Positions 45,000 to 59,300 of a DNA stretch of 64,000 nucleotides are shown here, piece by piece. Below the pieces are notes generated by a model. The model did not search any database, had not been told where the DNA came from, and saw only the letters and a list, made by a program, of their open reading frames with translations. Origin of the DNA: Dastarcus helophoroides. Taxonomy: Eukaryota; Arthropoda; Insecta; Coleoptera; Bothrideridae. Positions within the stretch are counted from its first letter, which is position 1. Every line of letters begins with the position of its first letter. The stretch is from positions 27,609,956-27,673,955 of the forward strand of contig CM053332.1 in NCBI GenBank assembly GCA_028583605.1, in the 5' to 3' direction. Both the position numbers and the translations under genes were made by a program.

Positions 45000-47320
45000 A
45001 CGACATTGATCAAAATATCAAAATCTTTCCAATAAAAATCAACTGAATGTCAAAAATTTGTATCAGGTTTTGGAAAAATCTATTAAAGGTAAAATCTACA
45101 TCAAAATGAGTCAAGTCAATGAAAGAAATAATAAAGGGTAGCAAACCTTAAGAAAGCTTACCAAAGTACGAAAATATCTCCAATAAAAATGCAGCAAATA
45201 TGAAAGATTTATTTATCTGTGGCATCAGAGCTTGGAAAAATCTATTAAAAAAATCTTTCTCTAAAAAAATCCCTGATAGCAGAAAGTTTGGAGGTCAGTT
45301 AAACCTTAAGAAAATTTGTTACAATAAAAAACCCTTTCCAATAAAAATCAACTAAATGGCAAAAGTTTGTATCAGGTTTTGGAAAAATCTATTAAAGGTA
45401 AAATCTACCTCAAAATGAGTCAAGTCAATGAAAGAAATAATAAAGGGTAGCAAACAATAAGAAGGTTTATCAAAGTACGAAAATATCTCCAATAAAAATG
45501 CGGCAAATATGAAAGATTTATTTACTTGTGGCATCAGAGCTTGGAAAAATCTATTAAAAGCAAAAATCTTTCGCTAAAAAAATCGTTGATCACAGAAAGT
45601 ATGGAGGACATTAAACCTTAAGAAAACTTGTTAAAATACAAAAATCCTTTCCGATAAAAATAAACTTAAGGCTAAAAGTTTGTATCAGGCTTTGAAAAAA
45701 TCTATTAAAAGTAAAATCTACCTCAGAATGAGTCAAGTCAATGAAAGAAATGATAGAGGGTAGCAAACCTTCAGAAAGCTTATCAAAGTACGAACATATC
45801 TCCAATAAAAATGCAGCAAATATGAAAAATTTATTTATCTGTGACATCATAGCTTGAAAAAATCTATTAAAAGCAAAATATTTCTCTAAAAAAATCCCTA
45901 ATAACAGAAAGTATGGAGGTCATTAAACCTTAAGAAAACTTGTTATAATAAAAACTCTTTCAAATAAAAATCAACTAAATGACAAATGTTTGTATTAGGT
46001 TTTGGAAAAATCTACTAAAGGTAAAATCTACCTCAAAATGAGTCAAGTCAACGAAAGAAATAATAAAGGGTAGCAAACATAAGAAAGTTTATCAAAGTAC
46101 GAAAATATCTCCAATGAAAATGCAGCAAATATCAAACATTTATTTATCTGTGGCATCAGAGCTTGAAAAAATCTATTAAAAACAAAAATCTTTCTCTAAA
46201 AAAATCCCTGAAAACAGAAAGTATGGAGGTCATTAAACCTTAAGAAAACTTGTTACAATAAAAAAACTCTTTCAAATAAAAATCAACTAAATGGCAAAAG
46301 TTTGTATCAGGTTTTGGAAAAATCTATTAAAGGTAAAATCTACCTCAAAATGAGTCAAGTCAATGAAAGAAATAATAAAGGGTAGCAAACAATAAGAAAG
46401 TTTATCAAAGTACGAAAATATCTCCAATGAAAATGCAGCAAATATCAAAGATTTATTTATTTGTGGCATCAGAGCTTGGAAAAATCTATTAAAAGCAAAA
46501 ATCTTTCGCTAAAAAAATCGTTGATCACAGAAAGTATGGAGGACATTAAACCTTAAGAAAACTTGTTAAAATACAAAAATCCTTTCCGATAAAAATCAAC
46601 TTAAGGCTAAAAGTTTGTATCAGGCTTTGAAAAAATCTATTAAAAGTAAAATCTACCTCAGAATGAGTCAATTCAATGAAAGAAATGATAGAGGGTAGCA
46701 AACCTTCAGAAAGCTTATCAAAGTACGAAAATATCTCCAATAAAAATGCAGCAAATATGAAAGATTTATTTATCTGTGACATCATAGCTTGAAAAAATCT
46801 ATTAAAAGCAAAATATTTCTCTAAAAAAATCCCTGATAACAGAAAGTATGGAGGTCATTAAACCTTAAGAAAACTTGTTACAATAAAAACTCTTTCAAAT
46901 AAAAATCAACTAAATGACAAATGTTTGTATCAGGTTTTGGAAAAATCTATTAAAGGTAAAATCTACCTCAAAATGAGTCAAGTCAACGAAAGAAATAATA
47001 AAGGGTAGCAAACATAAGAAAGTTTATCAAAGTACGAAAATATCTCCAATGAAAATGCAGCAAATATCAAACATTTATTTATCTGTGGCATCAGAGCTTG
47101 AAAAAATCTATTAAAAGCAAAAATCTTTCTCTAAAAAAATCGTTGATAACAGAAAGCATTGAGGTCATTAAACCTTAAGAAAACTTGTTACAATAAAAAA
47201 CCCTTTCCAATAAAAATCAACTAAATGGCAAACGTTTGTATCAGGTTTTTGAGAAATCTATTAAAGGTAAAATCTACCTCAAAATGAGTCAAGTCAATGA
47301 AAGAAATAATAAAGGGTAGC
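45000..47320. repeat. Higher-order repeat: 3 x ~312 bp = 935 bp
   Basis: GGGTAGCAAAC recurs about every 312 bp (45135, 45445, 45758, 46068, 46379, 46693, 47003, 47312). Monomer-specific variants return every third copy: GATAGAGGGTAGC at 45758 and 46693, GCAAACAATAAG at 45445 and 46379, GCAAACATAAG at 46068 and 47003. Confidence 0.9.
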
Positions 47321-48189
47321 AAAACTTAAGAAAATTAATCAAAATACGAAAATATTTCTTAATAAAAATCAATCTAGTAATAATTTGTGGTCCCAGAGTT
47401 AGAAAAATCTATTAAAATCAGAAAACTTTCTCTAAAAGGATCGAGTCAATGGTGGAAAGTATGGAGGATACCAAACTTAATAAAATATGTCAAAATACTT
47501 CTTCTCAACAAAAATCAATCATTTGTAAATGTGGCAGAAGTTTGACATGAGGTCAGAGCTAGTGAAACTCTATTAAAAACAAAACTTTGCCACAAAGGAG
47601 GAACTTGTCGAAGGCAGAAGTTTGTGCATGACGTTAGAGCTATTGAAACTCTATTAAAAGCAAAACTCTACCACAAAGTGGGCACCAATCCCAAGTTAAA
47701 GAGTTTAGAGAGGAACAAACCTTAATGGAATTGCTCAAAATACGAAAATCTTTCCCATAAACATTTAACAGAATACCAGAAGTTTGCATATGGCATCGGT
47801 ATCAAAGCTTGGGAAAATCTATTAAAAGGACACATGTTACCTTAGACGAGTCCAATCGATTACAGAAATTAGAGGGTATTAAACCATAATTAAATGTGTC
47901 AGAATACAAAAATCCTTCCCAACAAAAATTAATAGGATATACGAAGTTTGTGTATGGCACCAGATCTTGGAAAAATCTATTAAACGAGAAAATCTATTTA
48001 ACCGAAAAATCTAACCTAAAAAAGGGGCAAAATCGATAGCAGAGATTTTAGTAGAGGGCAGTAAACCTTATGGAAATTAATTAAAATACGCAATTGTTTT
48101 CCAATCACCGAATATCAGACTATACATGAGGCGCTTTAGTGTAGAAAAATCTAGATATTCTCTGTATCTTCTTAACGAGGAAGTATTAT

Positions 48190-48276
48190 TTTCATTTATG
48201 TTTTATTGGCTTTTTCTTTACCAGTTACTCCTTCCACATTTGAAAGGAAGAAAAAGCCAATAAAACATAAATGAAA
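48190..48276. repeat. Perfect 29-bp-arm hairpin, sister of the one at 39.7 kb
   Basis: Arm 48190-48218 is exactly complementary to 48248-48276, with a 29-nt loop. It interrupts the 312-bp satellite-like array. It shares the core TTGGCTTTTTCTTTACCAGT with the 39.7-kb hairpin, while the outer stem has a different sequence that is still self-complementary. Confidence 0.8.
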
Positions 48277-48562
48277 GTAGAAAAATCTATTAAAAGAACA
48301 AAAATTTCTTTAAAAAAAAATCACGTCAATGACAGAGAATATCGAGCACACTAACGCTAAGAAAATCTATCAACTGTTTCAATAGAAATCAAATTCAATA
48401 GAAAATAATACCAGAGAGTCTATGCGCCATTTAAACTTTGAAAAATAATCTGTTAAAGACCAAATCTTCCTCAGAATAAGTCCTCTCGCTAAAGAAGAAT
48501 GTAGAGGGATTTTAACCTAGAAAAATCTATATTGAAATACAAAAACCTTTCCCAACAATTTG

Positions 48563-48747
48563 GGTGGAATGGACTGGTCCTTGGTTATCTTCAAAAATTG
48601 AAATATAAAACTTGTCCCCTGAAACCAAGAAAGACAGTATCTCTCTGAAGATAATAGCTTAGCTGTCGAAACGCGTTAGAGAAACCTTTGTTCGGGTTTT
48701 TAACCTTTCTTGGTTTCAGCGAACAAGTTTTATATTTTAATTTTTTC
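48563..48747. mobile_element. Dispersed inverted-repeat element, most complete copy
   Basis: Left terminus GGTGGAATGGACTGGTCCTT, left arm through AACTTGTCCCCTGAAACCAA, central hairpin (CTCTCTGAAGATAATAGCTT ... CGAAACGCGTTAGAG), right arm CCTTTCTTGGTTTCAGCGAA to ATATTTTAATTTTTT. The right terminus is lost. Shows that the two halves seen elsewhere belong to one element of about 240 bp. Confidence 0.9.
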
Positions 48748-51700
48748 CAACAAGGAAAAAGTAACGTTCAGTGGATGTATTAATTTATCTTTGGATGTAT
48801 AATCTACATTCTAGATAATGATGGTTGCATCATCCATGGAATATGAAGATTTTCTACAAGAATAATTAAATAGATGATTTCAGGGTACGTTCAAGCTATT
48901 TAAGTTAAGAAAAAACTCTATTTCAATAAGAATTGACCCAATTTCGAAGACTCTAGGGAGCATTTGAACTTTAAGAAAAAAATCTATTAAAACCCAAAAA
49001 CTTTCTTAAAAAGAATCTCTATTCCATTTGAGAAAGATACTTTAATAGATTTGTTTTTAAGTTCAATTGTTCGGATGGCAAATTGTAGAAGGCACTTAAC
49101 CTTAATAATTACAAAATCTTTCATAATAAGAATAACATGAAAACAGAAGTTAGTATAATTTTAAAAATCTATTAAAAAATAAAAACCTTTCAGAAGAAAA
49201 CTTTCAGAATTAGAATTAAACGAAAGATTTGAATTCAAGCGCGTTTCAGAAAGTTTTCAAAAGTTAAAAAATTGTATGTGAGTAAATTTTAAACTATTTA
49301 GAATACAAACTGTCCCATTAAACGGAAATCTATTTAAACTTTAAAACATCTACTAAAAACAAACTTCCTCAAAAGTAATTGAGTGGGCAGAGGGCACATT
49401 TAGGAAAATTCATCAAAATAATTCATCTTAATAAGAATCAAACAAATACAAAGGTTTATTTTAACTAGAAAAAAATCTATTAAAAGCAAAGATTTTTCCA
49501 AAGATACTCCAGTTTGTGGTAGCGGGTTTAGAATCTGAAGGACACGGATCAAAATACGAAAATGTTTTCCAATAAAATTTAGCGACACATCAGGGAAGCA
49601 TTTAGGTATAGAACAAATCTATTAAAGGCAACAATCTTCCTAAAAATAATCGAATCTATGACAGAGAATGTAAAGGACATTTAAAATTTAAAAATTGATA
49701 CGATTGGGGGCTGCAAAATCATTCTTTTTAATAAGAATCAAACAAATGCAGACGAATGTTCTTTTAAATGAAAAAATAATTTATTAAAAACAAAGATCCT
49801 CTTTAAGGAGACATCAGTCTCATTAATCAAAATACGAAAATCTTTCCTAATAAGTCAACGGAATACCAAAAGAATCAAACGAATACAGATAGAAGTTCTT
49901 TTAAAAAAAAAATCTATTAAAAGCAAAGATCATCTTCAAAGAGACTCCAGTCCATGGTAGAGAATTTAGAAGACATTAAACCTTAACAACATCCATCAAA
50001 ATACGAAAACTTTTCCTGATAAAATTTAATCCAATATTAGAGAAGATTTCACGTAAAAAAAAATGTATTGAAACCAATAATCTACCTTAAATAGAATCGA
50101 ATCTATGACGAAGAATGTAAAGTGTTTTGGCACTAAAAATTGATACATTTATAGCATTTAAAAATAATTCTTTAGAATAAAAATTGAACTAATTTAGAAT
50201 TAGAAAAATCTATTAAATGCGAAAATCTTCTTTAAAGAAAAGGTATCAGTCCATGGTTTAGAAGATTAAACCTTGCCGACATTGATCAAAATACCAAAAT
50301 CTTTTCCGATAAAAGTTAACCGAATACCAGGGAAGCTTTCACGTGTAGAAAGAATCTATTAAATACAACAATTGAAAAGAATTGAATCTACAACGGAGAG
50401 TGTTAAGGGCATTTATACTTTAAAAACTGATACGTTTAGAGGACTTCAAAATGATTCTTCATAACCCGAATTAAACCAATACAGAAGGGTGTTATTTGAT
50501 CCAAGATAGAGGATTTAGAAGATATTAAACCTTAAATGCATGATTCAAAATACGACAATATTTCTCAGATTCAGTCGAATAATAGAGAAGTATGGGATTT
50601 GGAACAAATTTATTAAAAGTAACAATCATCGCTAAAAACAACCGAATCTATAACATACAGGGCATTTGTACTTCAAACCTTGACAGGTTTAAAGAGATGC
50701 AAAATAATACTTCGTAATAAGAATCAAACCAATAAGGGTATTCTCTTGAATTCAAAAAATCTATTAAAAATTATTGACCAAAATACGAAAATTTTCCTAA
50801 TAAAAGTTAACGAAATACTAGAAGAATCAAACGAATAGAGAAGAATGTTCTCCTACAAAAAAATCTATTAAAAGCAAAGAGACTTCAGTTCATGGCAAAG
50901 GATTTGGAAGACATTAAACGTTAACAACATTGATCAAAATACAAAAATCTTTCCCAATAAAAGTCAACCGAATACTAGGGACGCTTTTCTCTGTAGAAAA
51001 AATCAATTAAATCATCCAATCTATTAAATCGTCCTGAAAAAGAATCGAATCTATGACGGAGAATGTAAAGGGCTTTTAGACTTTAACAATTAATGCGATT
51101 AGAGGGCTTCAAAATAATTCTTCATAAAAAGGATCAAAGGGTTTTATTTTGAATTAGATAAATCTATTAAAAGAACTTTTTGAAAGAGACGTCAGTCTAT
51201 GTTAGGGTTTAGAAGATATTAAACCTTAACGACATTGATTAAAATACGAAAATATTTCCAAACAAAATTCAGCGAAATACCAGGGAAATGTTTAGATTTA
51301 AAACAAATCTATTAAAAGCAACAATCATCCTTTATTTTTTTTAATTGTATTCATGAGGAAGAATATAAAAGGCATTTGTACTTTAAAATTCGACAGGTTT
51401 AAAAGGATGAAAAATCATTCTTCGTAGTAAGAATGAAACCAATATAAAGGGCTATTGTTTTCAAATTGATAATCTTTTAAAAGCAAAAATCTTCTTTATA
51501 GAGACCTTAATCCATGACAGAGGGTTTCAAAAATATTAAACCTTAACGACATTGATCAAAATACAAAATATTTTTTGAATAAAAGTCAACGAAATACCAG
51601 AAAAATCAAACGAATACAGAAGAATGTTGTTTTAAAGAAAAAATCTACTAAAAGCAAAGGTTCTCTTTAAAGAGACTTCAGTCCAAGGTAAAAGATTTAG

Positions 51701-52899
51701 AAGATATTTAATCTTAACAACATTGATCAAAATACAAAAATATTTCCCTATAAAAGTCAACCCAATACCAGGGACGCTTTCGCCTGTAGAGAAAATCTAT
51801 TAAATAGCCCAATCTATTAAATCGTCTTCAAAAAGAATTGAATCTATGACGAGAAATGTAAAGAGCATTTAGATTTTAAAAATTCATACGTTTAGAGGGG
51901 TTCAAAATAATTCCCATAAAAAAAATTAAACCAAAAGCAAAGGGTGTTATTTTCAATTAGAAAAATCTATTAAAGGATTTTCTTCAAAGAAACCACAGGT
52001 TATGGTGGAGGGTTAAGACAAGGACATTGATCAAAATTCGAAAACATTTCCCAACAAAATTCAGTCAAATAGCAGGGAACTATTTGGATTTAGAACAAAT
52101 CTATTAAAACAACAATCGTCCTAAAAAGAATCGAATCTATGACGTATGAACGTAAAGGCCATTTATACTTTAAAACTTGACCAGTTTAAAAAGGGTGCAA
52201 AATAATTCTTCGTATTAGGAATGAAATCAATATAAAGGGGTATTCTTTTCAATTTGAAAAATCTATCAAAAGCAAAGATCTTTTTCAAAGAGACCTTAGT
52301 ACATGGCAGAGGGTTTGGAAAATATTAAACCTTAACGACATTGATCAAAATAGGAAAACTTTTCTTAATAAAAGTCAACGGAATACCAGAAGAATCAAAA
52401 GACTACAGAAGATCGCTCTTTTAAAGAAAAAAATATATTAAAAGCAAAGATCCTCTTCAAAGAGAGGTAGATTTAGAAGACATTAAACCTTAATAACATT
52501 GACCAAAATACGAAAATCTTTCCCTATAAAAGTCAACCAAATACCAGGGTTGCTTTCGCCTGTGGAAAAAATCTATTAAATTGTCCAATCTATTAAATCG
52601 TCCTCAATAAAAACCGAGTCCATGACGGAGAATATAAAGAGCATTTAGATCTTAAAAACTGATACGTTTAGGGGGTTTCAAAATAATACTTTATAAAAAG
52701 AATCCAACCAATACCGAAGGGTGTTATTTTGAATTAAGAAAATCTATTAACAGATCTTCTTCAAAGAGATTTCAGTCCACGATAGGGGGTTTATAAGAAA
52801 TTTAACCTTAACGACATTGATCAAAATACGAAAATATGACCCAACAAAATTTAGTGAAATACCCGGGAAGTGTTTAGATTTAGAAAAATCTATTAAAAG

Positions 52900-55500
52900 C
52901 AACAATCGTCCTTTAAAAAATTTTGAGTCTATGACGAAAAACGTAAAAGGCATTTGTATTTTAAAACTCGACTTGTTTTGAAGAATGAAAAATATTTCTT
53001 AGTAATAAAAATAAAATTAATATAAAGGGGTATACTTTTTAATTTAAAATCTATTAAAAGCAAAGATCTTTTTCTAAGAGAACTTAATCCATGGCAGAGG
53101 GTTTCGAAAATATTAAACGTTAACGACATTGATCAAAATACAAAGATGTTTCCTGATAAAAGTCAGAAAGAATCAAACAAATACAAAAGATTGCTTTTTT
53201 AAAGAATAAATCCATTAAAAGCAAAGATCTTCTTCAAAGAGTCTCCAGTCCATGGTCGTAGATTTAGAAGACATTAAATTTTAACAACATTGATCAAAAT
53301 ACGAAAATCTTTCCCTATAAAAGTTAACCGAATACCAGGGATGGTTTTTTTTGTAGAAAAAATCTATTAAATCGTTGAATCTATTCAATCCCACAATAAG
53401 AATTGAATCTATGGCGGATAATGTAAAGGGTATTTAGATCTTAAAATTTGATACGGTTAGAGAGCTTCAGAATAATTCTTCGTAACGTAAAAGGCATTTG
53501 TATTTTAAAACTCGACATGTTTTAAAGAATGAAAAATATTTCTTAGTAATAAGAATAAAACCAATATAAAGGGGTATCCTTTTTAATTTAAAAATCTATT
53601 AAAAGCAAAGATCTTTTTCTAAGAGAACTTAGTCCATGGCAGAGGGTTTCGAAAATATTAAACCTTAACGACATTGATCAAAATACAAAAATGTTTCCTG
53701 ATAAAAGTCAGCGGAATACCAGAAAAATCAAACAAATACAAAAGATTGCTTTTTTAAAGAATAAATCCATTAAAAGCAAAGATCTTCTTCAAAGAGTCTC
53801 CAGTCCATGGTAGTAGATTTAGAAGACATTAAACTTTAACAACATTGATCAAAATACAAAAAGTTTTCCCCATAAAAGTCAACCGAATACCAGGGATGGT
53901 TTTCTTTGTAGAAAAAATCTATTAAATCGTCGAATCTATTAAATCCCACAATAAGAATTGAATCTATGGCGGATAATGTAAAGGGTATTTAGATCTTAGA
54001 AATTGATACGGTAAGAGGGCTTCAGAATAATTCTTCATAAAAAGAATCAAACCAATACTGAAAAGTGTTGTTTTGAAATAAAAAAATCTATTAAACGATC
54101 TTCTTCAAAGAGACTTCAGTCTATGATAGAGGGATTAGAAGATATTAAACCTTAACGTTATTAATGAAAATATAAAAATAGTTCCCAACAAAATTCACCA
54201 AAATAGCCGGGAAGTGTTTAGATTTAGAACAAATCTATTAAAAGCAACAATCGTCCTTTAAAAAAACTTGAATCCATGACGGAAAACGTAAAAGATATTT
54301 GTACCTTAAAACTCGACAGTTTAAAAGGATGAAAAATAATTCCTCGTAATAAGAATAAAACCAACGTAAAGGGGTATTCTTTTCAATTTAAAAATCTATT
54401 AATAAGCAAAAATCTACTTCTAAGAGAACTTAGTCCATGCTAGAGGGTTTCGAAAATATTAAACCTTAAGGATATTGGTCAAAATACAAAAATTTTTTCT
54501 AATAAAAGTCAGTGGAATACCAGAAGAATGAAACGAATACAGAAGATTGCTCTTTTCAAGAAAAAATCTATTAAAAGCAAAGATCCTCTTCAAATAGTCT
54601 TCAGTCCATGGTAATAGATTTAGAATACATTAAACCTTAACAACGTTGATCAAATTACGAAAATATTTCCCTATAAAAGTTAACCGAATACTAGGGATGC
54701 TTTCGCCTGGAGAAAAAATCTATTAAATTGTCCTCAAAAAGAATCGAATCTACGATGGAGAATGTAAAAGGCATTTAGACTTTAAGAATTGATATCGTCA
54801 GAGGGCTTCAGAATAATTCATCATAAAAAGAATCAAACGAATACCGAAGGGTGTTATTTTGAAATAAAAAAATCTATTAAAAGATCTTTTTCAAAGAGAC
54901 TTCAGTCAGAGGGTTTAAAAGATGTTCAACCTTAACCACATTGATCCAAATACAAAAATATTTCCCAGCAAGATTTAGCGAAACCCCCGGAAAGTGTTTA
55001 GCTTTAGAATAAATCTATTAAAAGCAACAATGGTCCTTTAAAAAAACTTGAATCATGACGGAAAACGTAAAAGATATTTGTACTTTAAAACTCGATAGTT
55101 TAAAAGGATGAAAAATAATTTCTCGTAATAAGAATAAAACCAACGTAAAGGGGTATTCTTTTCAATTTAAAAATCTATTAATAAGCAAAAATCTTCTTCT
55201 AAGAGAACTTAGTCCATGCTAGAGGGTTTCGAAAATATTAAACCTTAAGGATATTGATCAAAATACAAAAATTTTTTCTAATAAAAGTCAGTGGAATACC
55301 AGAAGAATGAAACGAATACAGAAGATTGCTCTTTTCAAGAAAAAATCTATTAAAAGCAAAGATCCTCTTCAAATAGTCTTCAGTCCATGGTAATAGATTT
55401 AGAATACATTAAACCTTAACAACGTTGATCAAATTACGAAAATATTTCCCTATAAAAGTTAACCGAATACTAGGGATGCTTTCGCCTGTAGAAAAAAAAA
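52900..55500. repeat. Higher-order repeat, ~780-800-bp period
   Basis: The segment with GACGGAAAACGTAAAAGATA and CCAACGTAAAGGGGTATTCT at 54265-54710 recurs almost unchanged at 55045-55485 (779 bp apart). Related variants begin near 51365, 52149, 52940 and 53487. Confidence 0.85.
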
Positions 55501-56399
55501 GGCATTTGTTCTCTAAAGCTTGACAGGTTTAAAAGGATGAAAAATAATGGTTCGTAGTAAGAATCAAATCAATATAAAGGAGTATTCTTTTCAATTTAAA
55601 AATCTATTAAAAGCAAAGATCTTCTTCAAAGAGAGCTCAGTCCATGGCAAAGGTTTTTGAAAATATTAAACCCTAACGATGTTGATCAAAATACAAAAAT
55701 CTTTCCTCATAAAAGTCAACGGAATACCAGAAGAATCAAACGAATAGAGAGGATTATTCTCTTACAGAAAAAAATCTATTAAAAGCAAAGAGATTCCAAT
55801 CCATGGCCGAGGCTTTGGAAGACATTAAACCTTAACAACATTAACCAAAATAGGAAAATCTTTCCCAGTAAAAGTCATTCGAATACTAGGAAAGTTTTTC
55901 CCTGTAGAAAATAATCTATTAAACCGTCCATTCTATTAAATCGTCCTTAATAAGAATCGAATCTATTGCGGAAAATGTAAAGGGCATTTAGACTTTAACA
56001 ATTGATACGTTTAGAGGGCTTAAAAATAATTCTCCATAAAAAGAATCAAACCAATACAGGATGGTGTTATTTTAAATTAAAAAAATCTATTAAAAGATTT
56101 TCTGTAAAGAGACTCCAGTCCATGATAGATGGTTTAGAAGAAATGAAACCTTAACAAGATTGATCAAAATACGAACATTTTTCCTGATAAAGGCAACAGA
56201 ATATTAGAAGAATCAAACGAGTCCCAAGTATGTTCTCTTAAAAAGAATCTATTAAAAGTAAAAATTCTCTTCAGAGAAAACTACAGTTCATGGCAGAGGG
56301 TTTAGAAGACGTTAAGTAATCAACAACTATTAATCAAAATACGAAAATCTTTCCGAATGAAAGTCAATCGAATACCAGGAAAGGTTTCGCCTGTAAAAA

Positions 56400-59300
56400 A
56401 ATCTATTAAATCATCCCTATCTATTAAATCATTCTCAAAAAGAATTGAATGTAAAGAAGAATGTAAAGGATATTTGCAGTTTAAAAATTGATATATTTAG
56501 AGATCTTTATCATAATTCTTCATAATAACAATCAAATCAACACCTTGGTGTGTTAACTTGATTTAGAAAAATCTATTAAAATAAGAGATCTTTTTCAAAG
56601 GAACCCTAGTCCATGGCAGAGGATTTAAAAGACATTAAATTCTAATAACATTGATCAAAATACGAAAATCTTTTCGAATGAAAGTCAACCGAATACCAGG
56701 AAAGGTTTCACCTATAAAAAAATCTATTAAATTATCTCGTTTATTAAATCGTTCTCAAAAAGGATTGAATGTAAAGAAGAATATAAAGAACATTTACAGT
56801 TTAAAAGTTGATATATTTAGAGATCTTCATCATAATTCTTCATAATAACAATTAAATCAATACCTTGGTGTGTTAACTTGATTTAGAAAAATCTATTAAG
56901 ATAAGAGATCTTTTTCAAAGGAACCCCAGTCCATGGCAGAGGATTTAAAAGACATTAAATCTTAATAACATTGATCAAAATACGAAAATCTTTCCGAATA
57001 AAAGTCAACCGAATACCAAGAAAGGTTTCACCTGTAAAAAAATCTATTAAATTATCTCGTCTATTAAATCGTTCTTAAAAAGAATTGAATGTAAAGGAAA
57101 ATGTAAAGAACATTTTCAGTTTAAAAGTTGATATATTTAGAGATTTTCATTATAATTCTTCATAATAACAATCAAATCAATACCTTGGTGTGTTAACTTG
57201 ATTTAGAAAAATCTATTAAGATAAGATATCTTTTTCAAAGGAACCCCAGTCCATGGCAGAGGATTTAAAAGACATTAATTCTTAATAACATTGATCAAAA
57301 TACGAAAATCTTTCCGAATAAAAGTCAACCGAATACCAAGAAAGGTTTCACCTGTAAAAAAATCTATTAAATTATCTCGTCTATTAAATCGTTCTCAAAA
57401 AGAATTGAATGTAAAGAAGAATGTAAAGAACATTTTCAGTTTAAAAGTTGATATATTTAGAGATCTTCATTATAATTCTTCATAATAACAATCAAATCAA
57501 TACCTTGGTGTGTTAACTTGATTTAGAAAAATCTATTAAGATAAGATATCTTTTTCAAAGGAATTCCAGTCCATGGCAGAGGATTTAAAAGACATTAAAT
57601 CTTAATAACATTGATCAAAATACGAAAATCTTTCCGAATAAAAGTCAACCGAATACCAAGAAAGGTTTCACCTGTAAAAAAATCTATTAAATTATCTCGT
57701 CTATTAAATCGTTCTCAAAAAGAATTGAATGTAAAGGAGAATGTAAAGAACATTTTCAGTTTAAAAGTTGATATATTTAGAGATTTTCATTATAATTCTT
57801 CATAATAACAATCAAATCAATACCTTGGTGTGTTAACTTGATTTAGTAAAATCTATTAAGATAAGAGAACTTTTTTAAAGGAACCCCAGTCCATGGCAAA
57901 GGATTCAAAAGACATTAAATCTTAATAACATTGATCAAAATACGAAAATCTTTCCGAATAAAAGTCAACCGAATACCAGGAAAGGTTTCACCTGTAAAAA
58001 ATCTATTAAATTATCTTGTCTATTAAATCGTTCTCAAAAAGAATTGAATGTAAAGGAGAATGTAAAGAACATTTACAGTTTAAAAGTTGATATATTTAGA
58101 GATTTTCATTATAATTCTTCATAATAACAATCAAATCAATACCTTGGTGTGTTAACTTGATTTAGAAAAATCTATTAAGAAAAGAGATCTTTTTCAAAGG
58201 AACCCCAGTCCATGGCAGAGGATTTAAAAGACATTAAATCCTAATAACATTGATCAAAATACGAAAATCTTTTCGAATGAAAGTCAACCGAATACCAGGA
58301 AAGGTTTCACCTGTAAAAAAATCTATTAAATTATCTCGTCTATTAAATCGTTCTCAAAAAGAATTGAATGTAAAGGAGAATGTAAAGAACATTTTCAGTT
58401 TAAAAGTTGATATATTTAGAGATCTTCATCATAATTCTTCATAATAACAATCAAATCAATACCTTGGTGTGTTAACTTGATTTAGAAAAATCTATTAAGA
58501 TAAGAGATCTTTTTCAAAGGAACCCCAGTCCATGGCAGAGGATTTAAAAGACATTAAATCTTAATAACATTGATCAAAATACGAAAATTTTTCCGAATAA
58601 AAGTCAACCGAATACCAAGAAAGGTTTCACCTGTAAAAAAATCTATTAAATTATCTCGTCTATTAAATCGTTCTCAAAAAGAATTGAATGTAAAGGAGAA
58701 TGTAAAGAACATTTTCAGTTTAAAAGTTGATATATTTAGAGATTTTCATTATAATTCTTCATAATAACAATCAAATCAATACCTTGGTGTGTTAACTTGA
58801 TTTAGAAAAATCTATTAAGATAAGAGAATCTTTTTCAAAGGAACCCCAGTCCATGGCAGAGGATTTAAAAGACATTAAATCTTAATAACATTGATCAAAA
58901 TACGAAAATCTTTCCGAATAAAAGTCAACCGAATACCAAGGAAAGGTTTCACCTGTAAAAAAATCTATTAAATTATCTCGTCTATTAAATCGTTCTCAAA
59001 AAGAATTGAATGTAAAGGAGAATGTAAAGAACATTTTCAGTTTAAAAGTTGATATATTTAGAGATCTTCATCATAATTCTTCATAATAACAATCAAATCA
59101 ATACCTTGGTGTGTTAACTTGATTTAGAAAAATCTATTAAGATAAGAGATCTTTTTCGAAGGAACCCTAGTTTATGGCAGAGGATTTAAAAGACATTAAA
59201 TCCTAATAACATTGATCGAAATACGAAAATCCTTCCGAATGAAAGACAACCGAATACCAGGAAAGGTTTCACCTGTAAAAAAATCTACTAAATTATCTCG

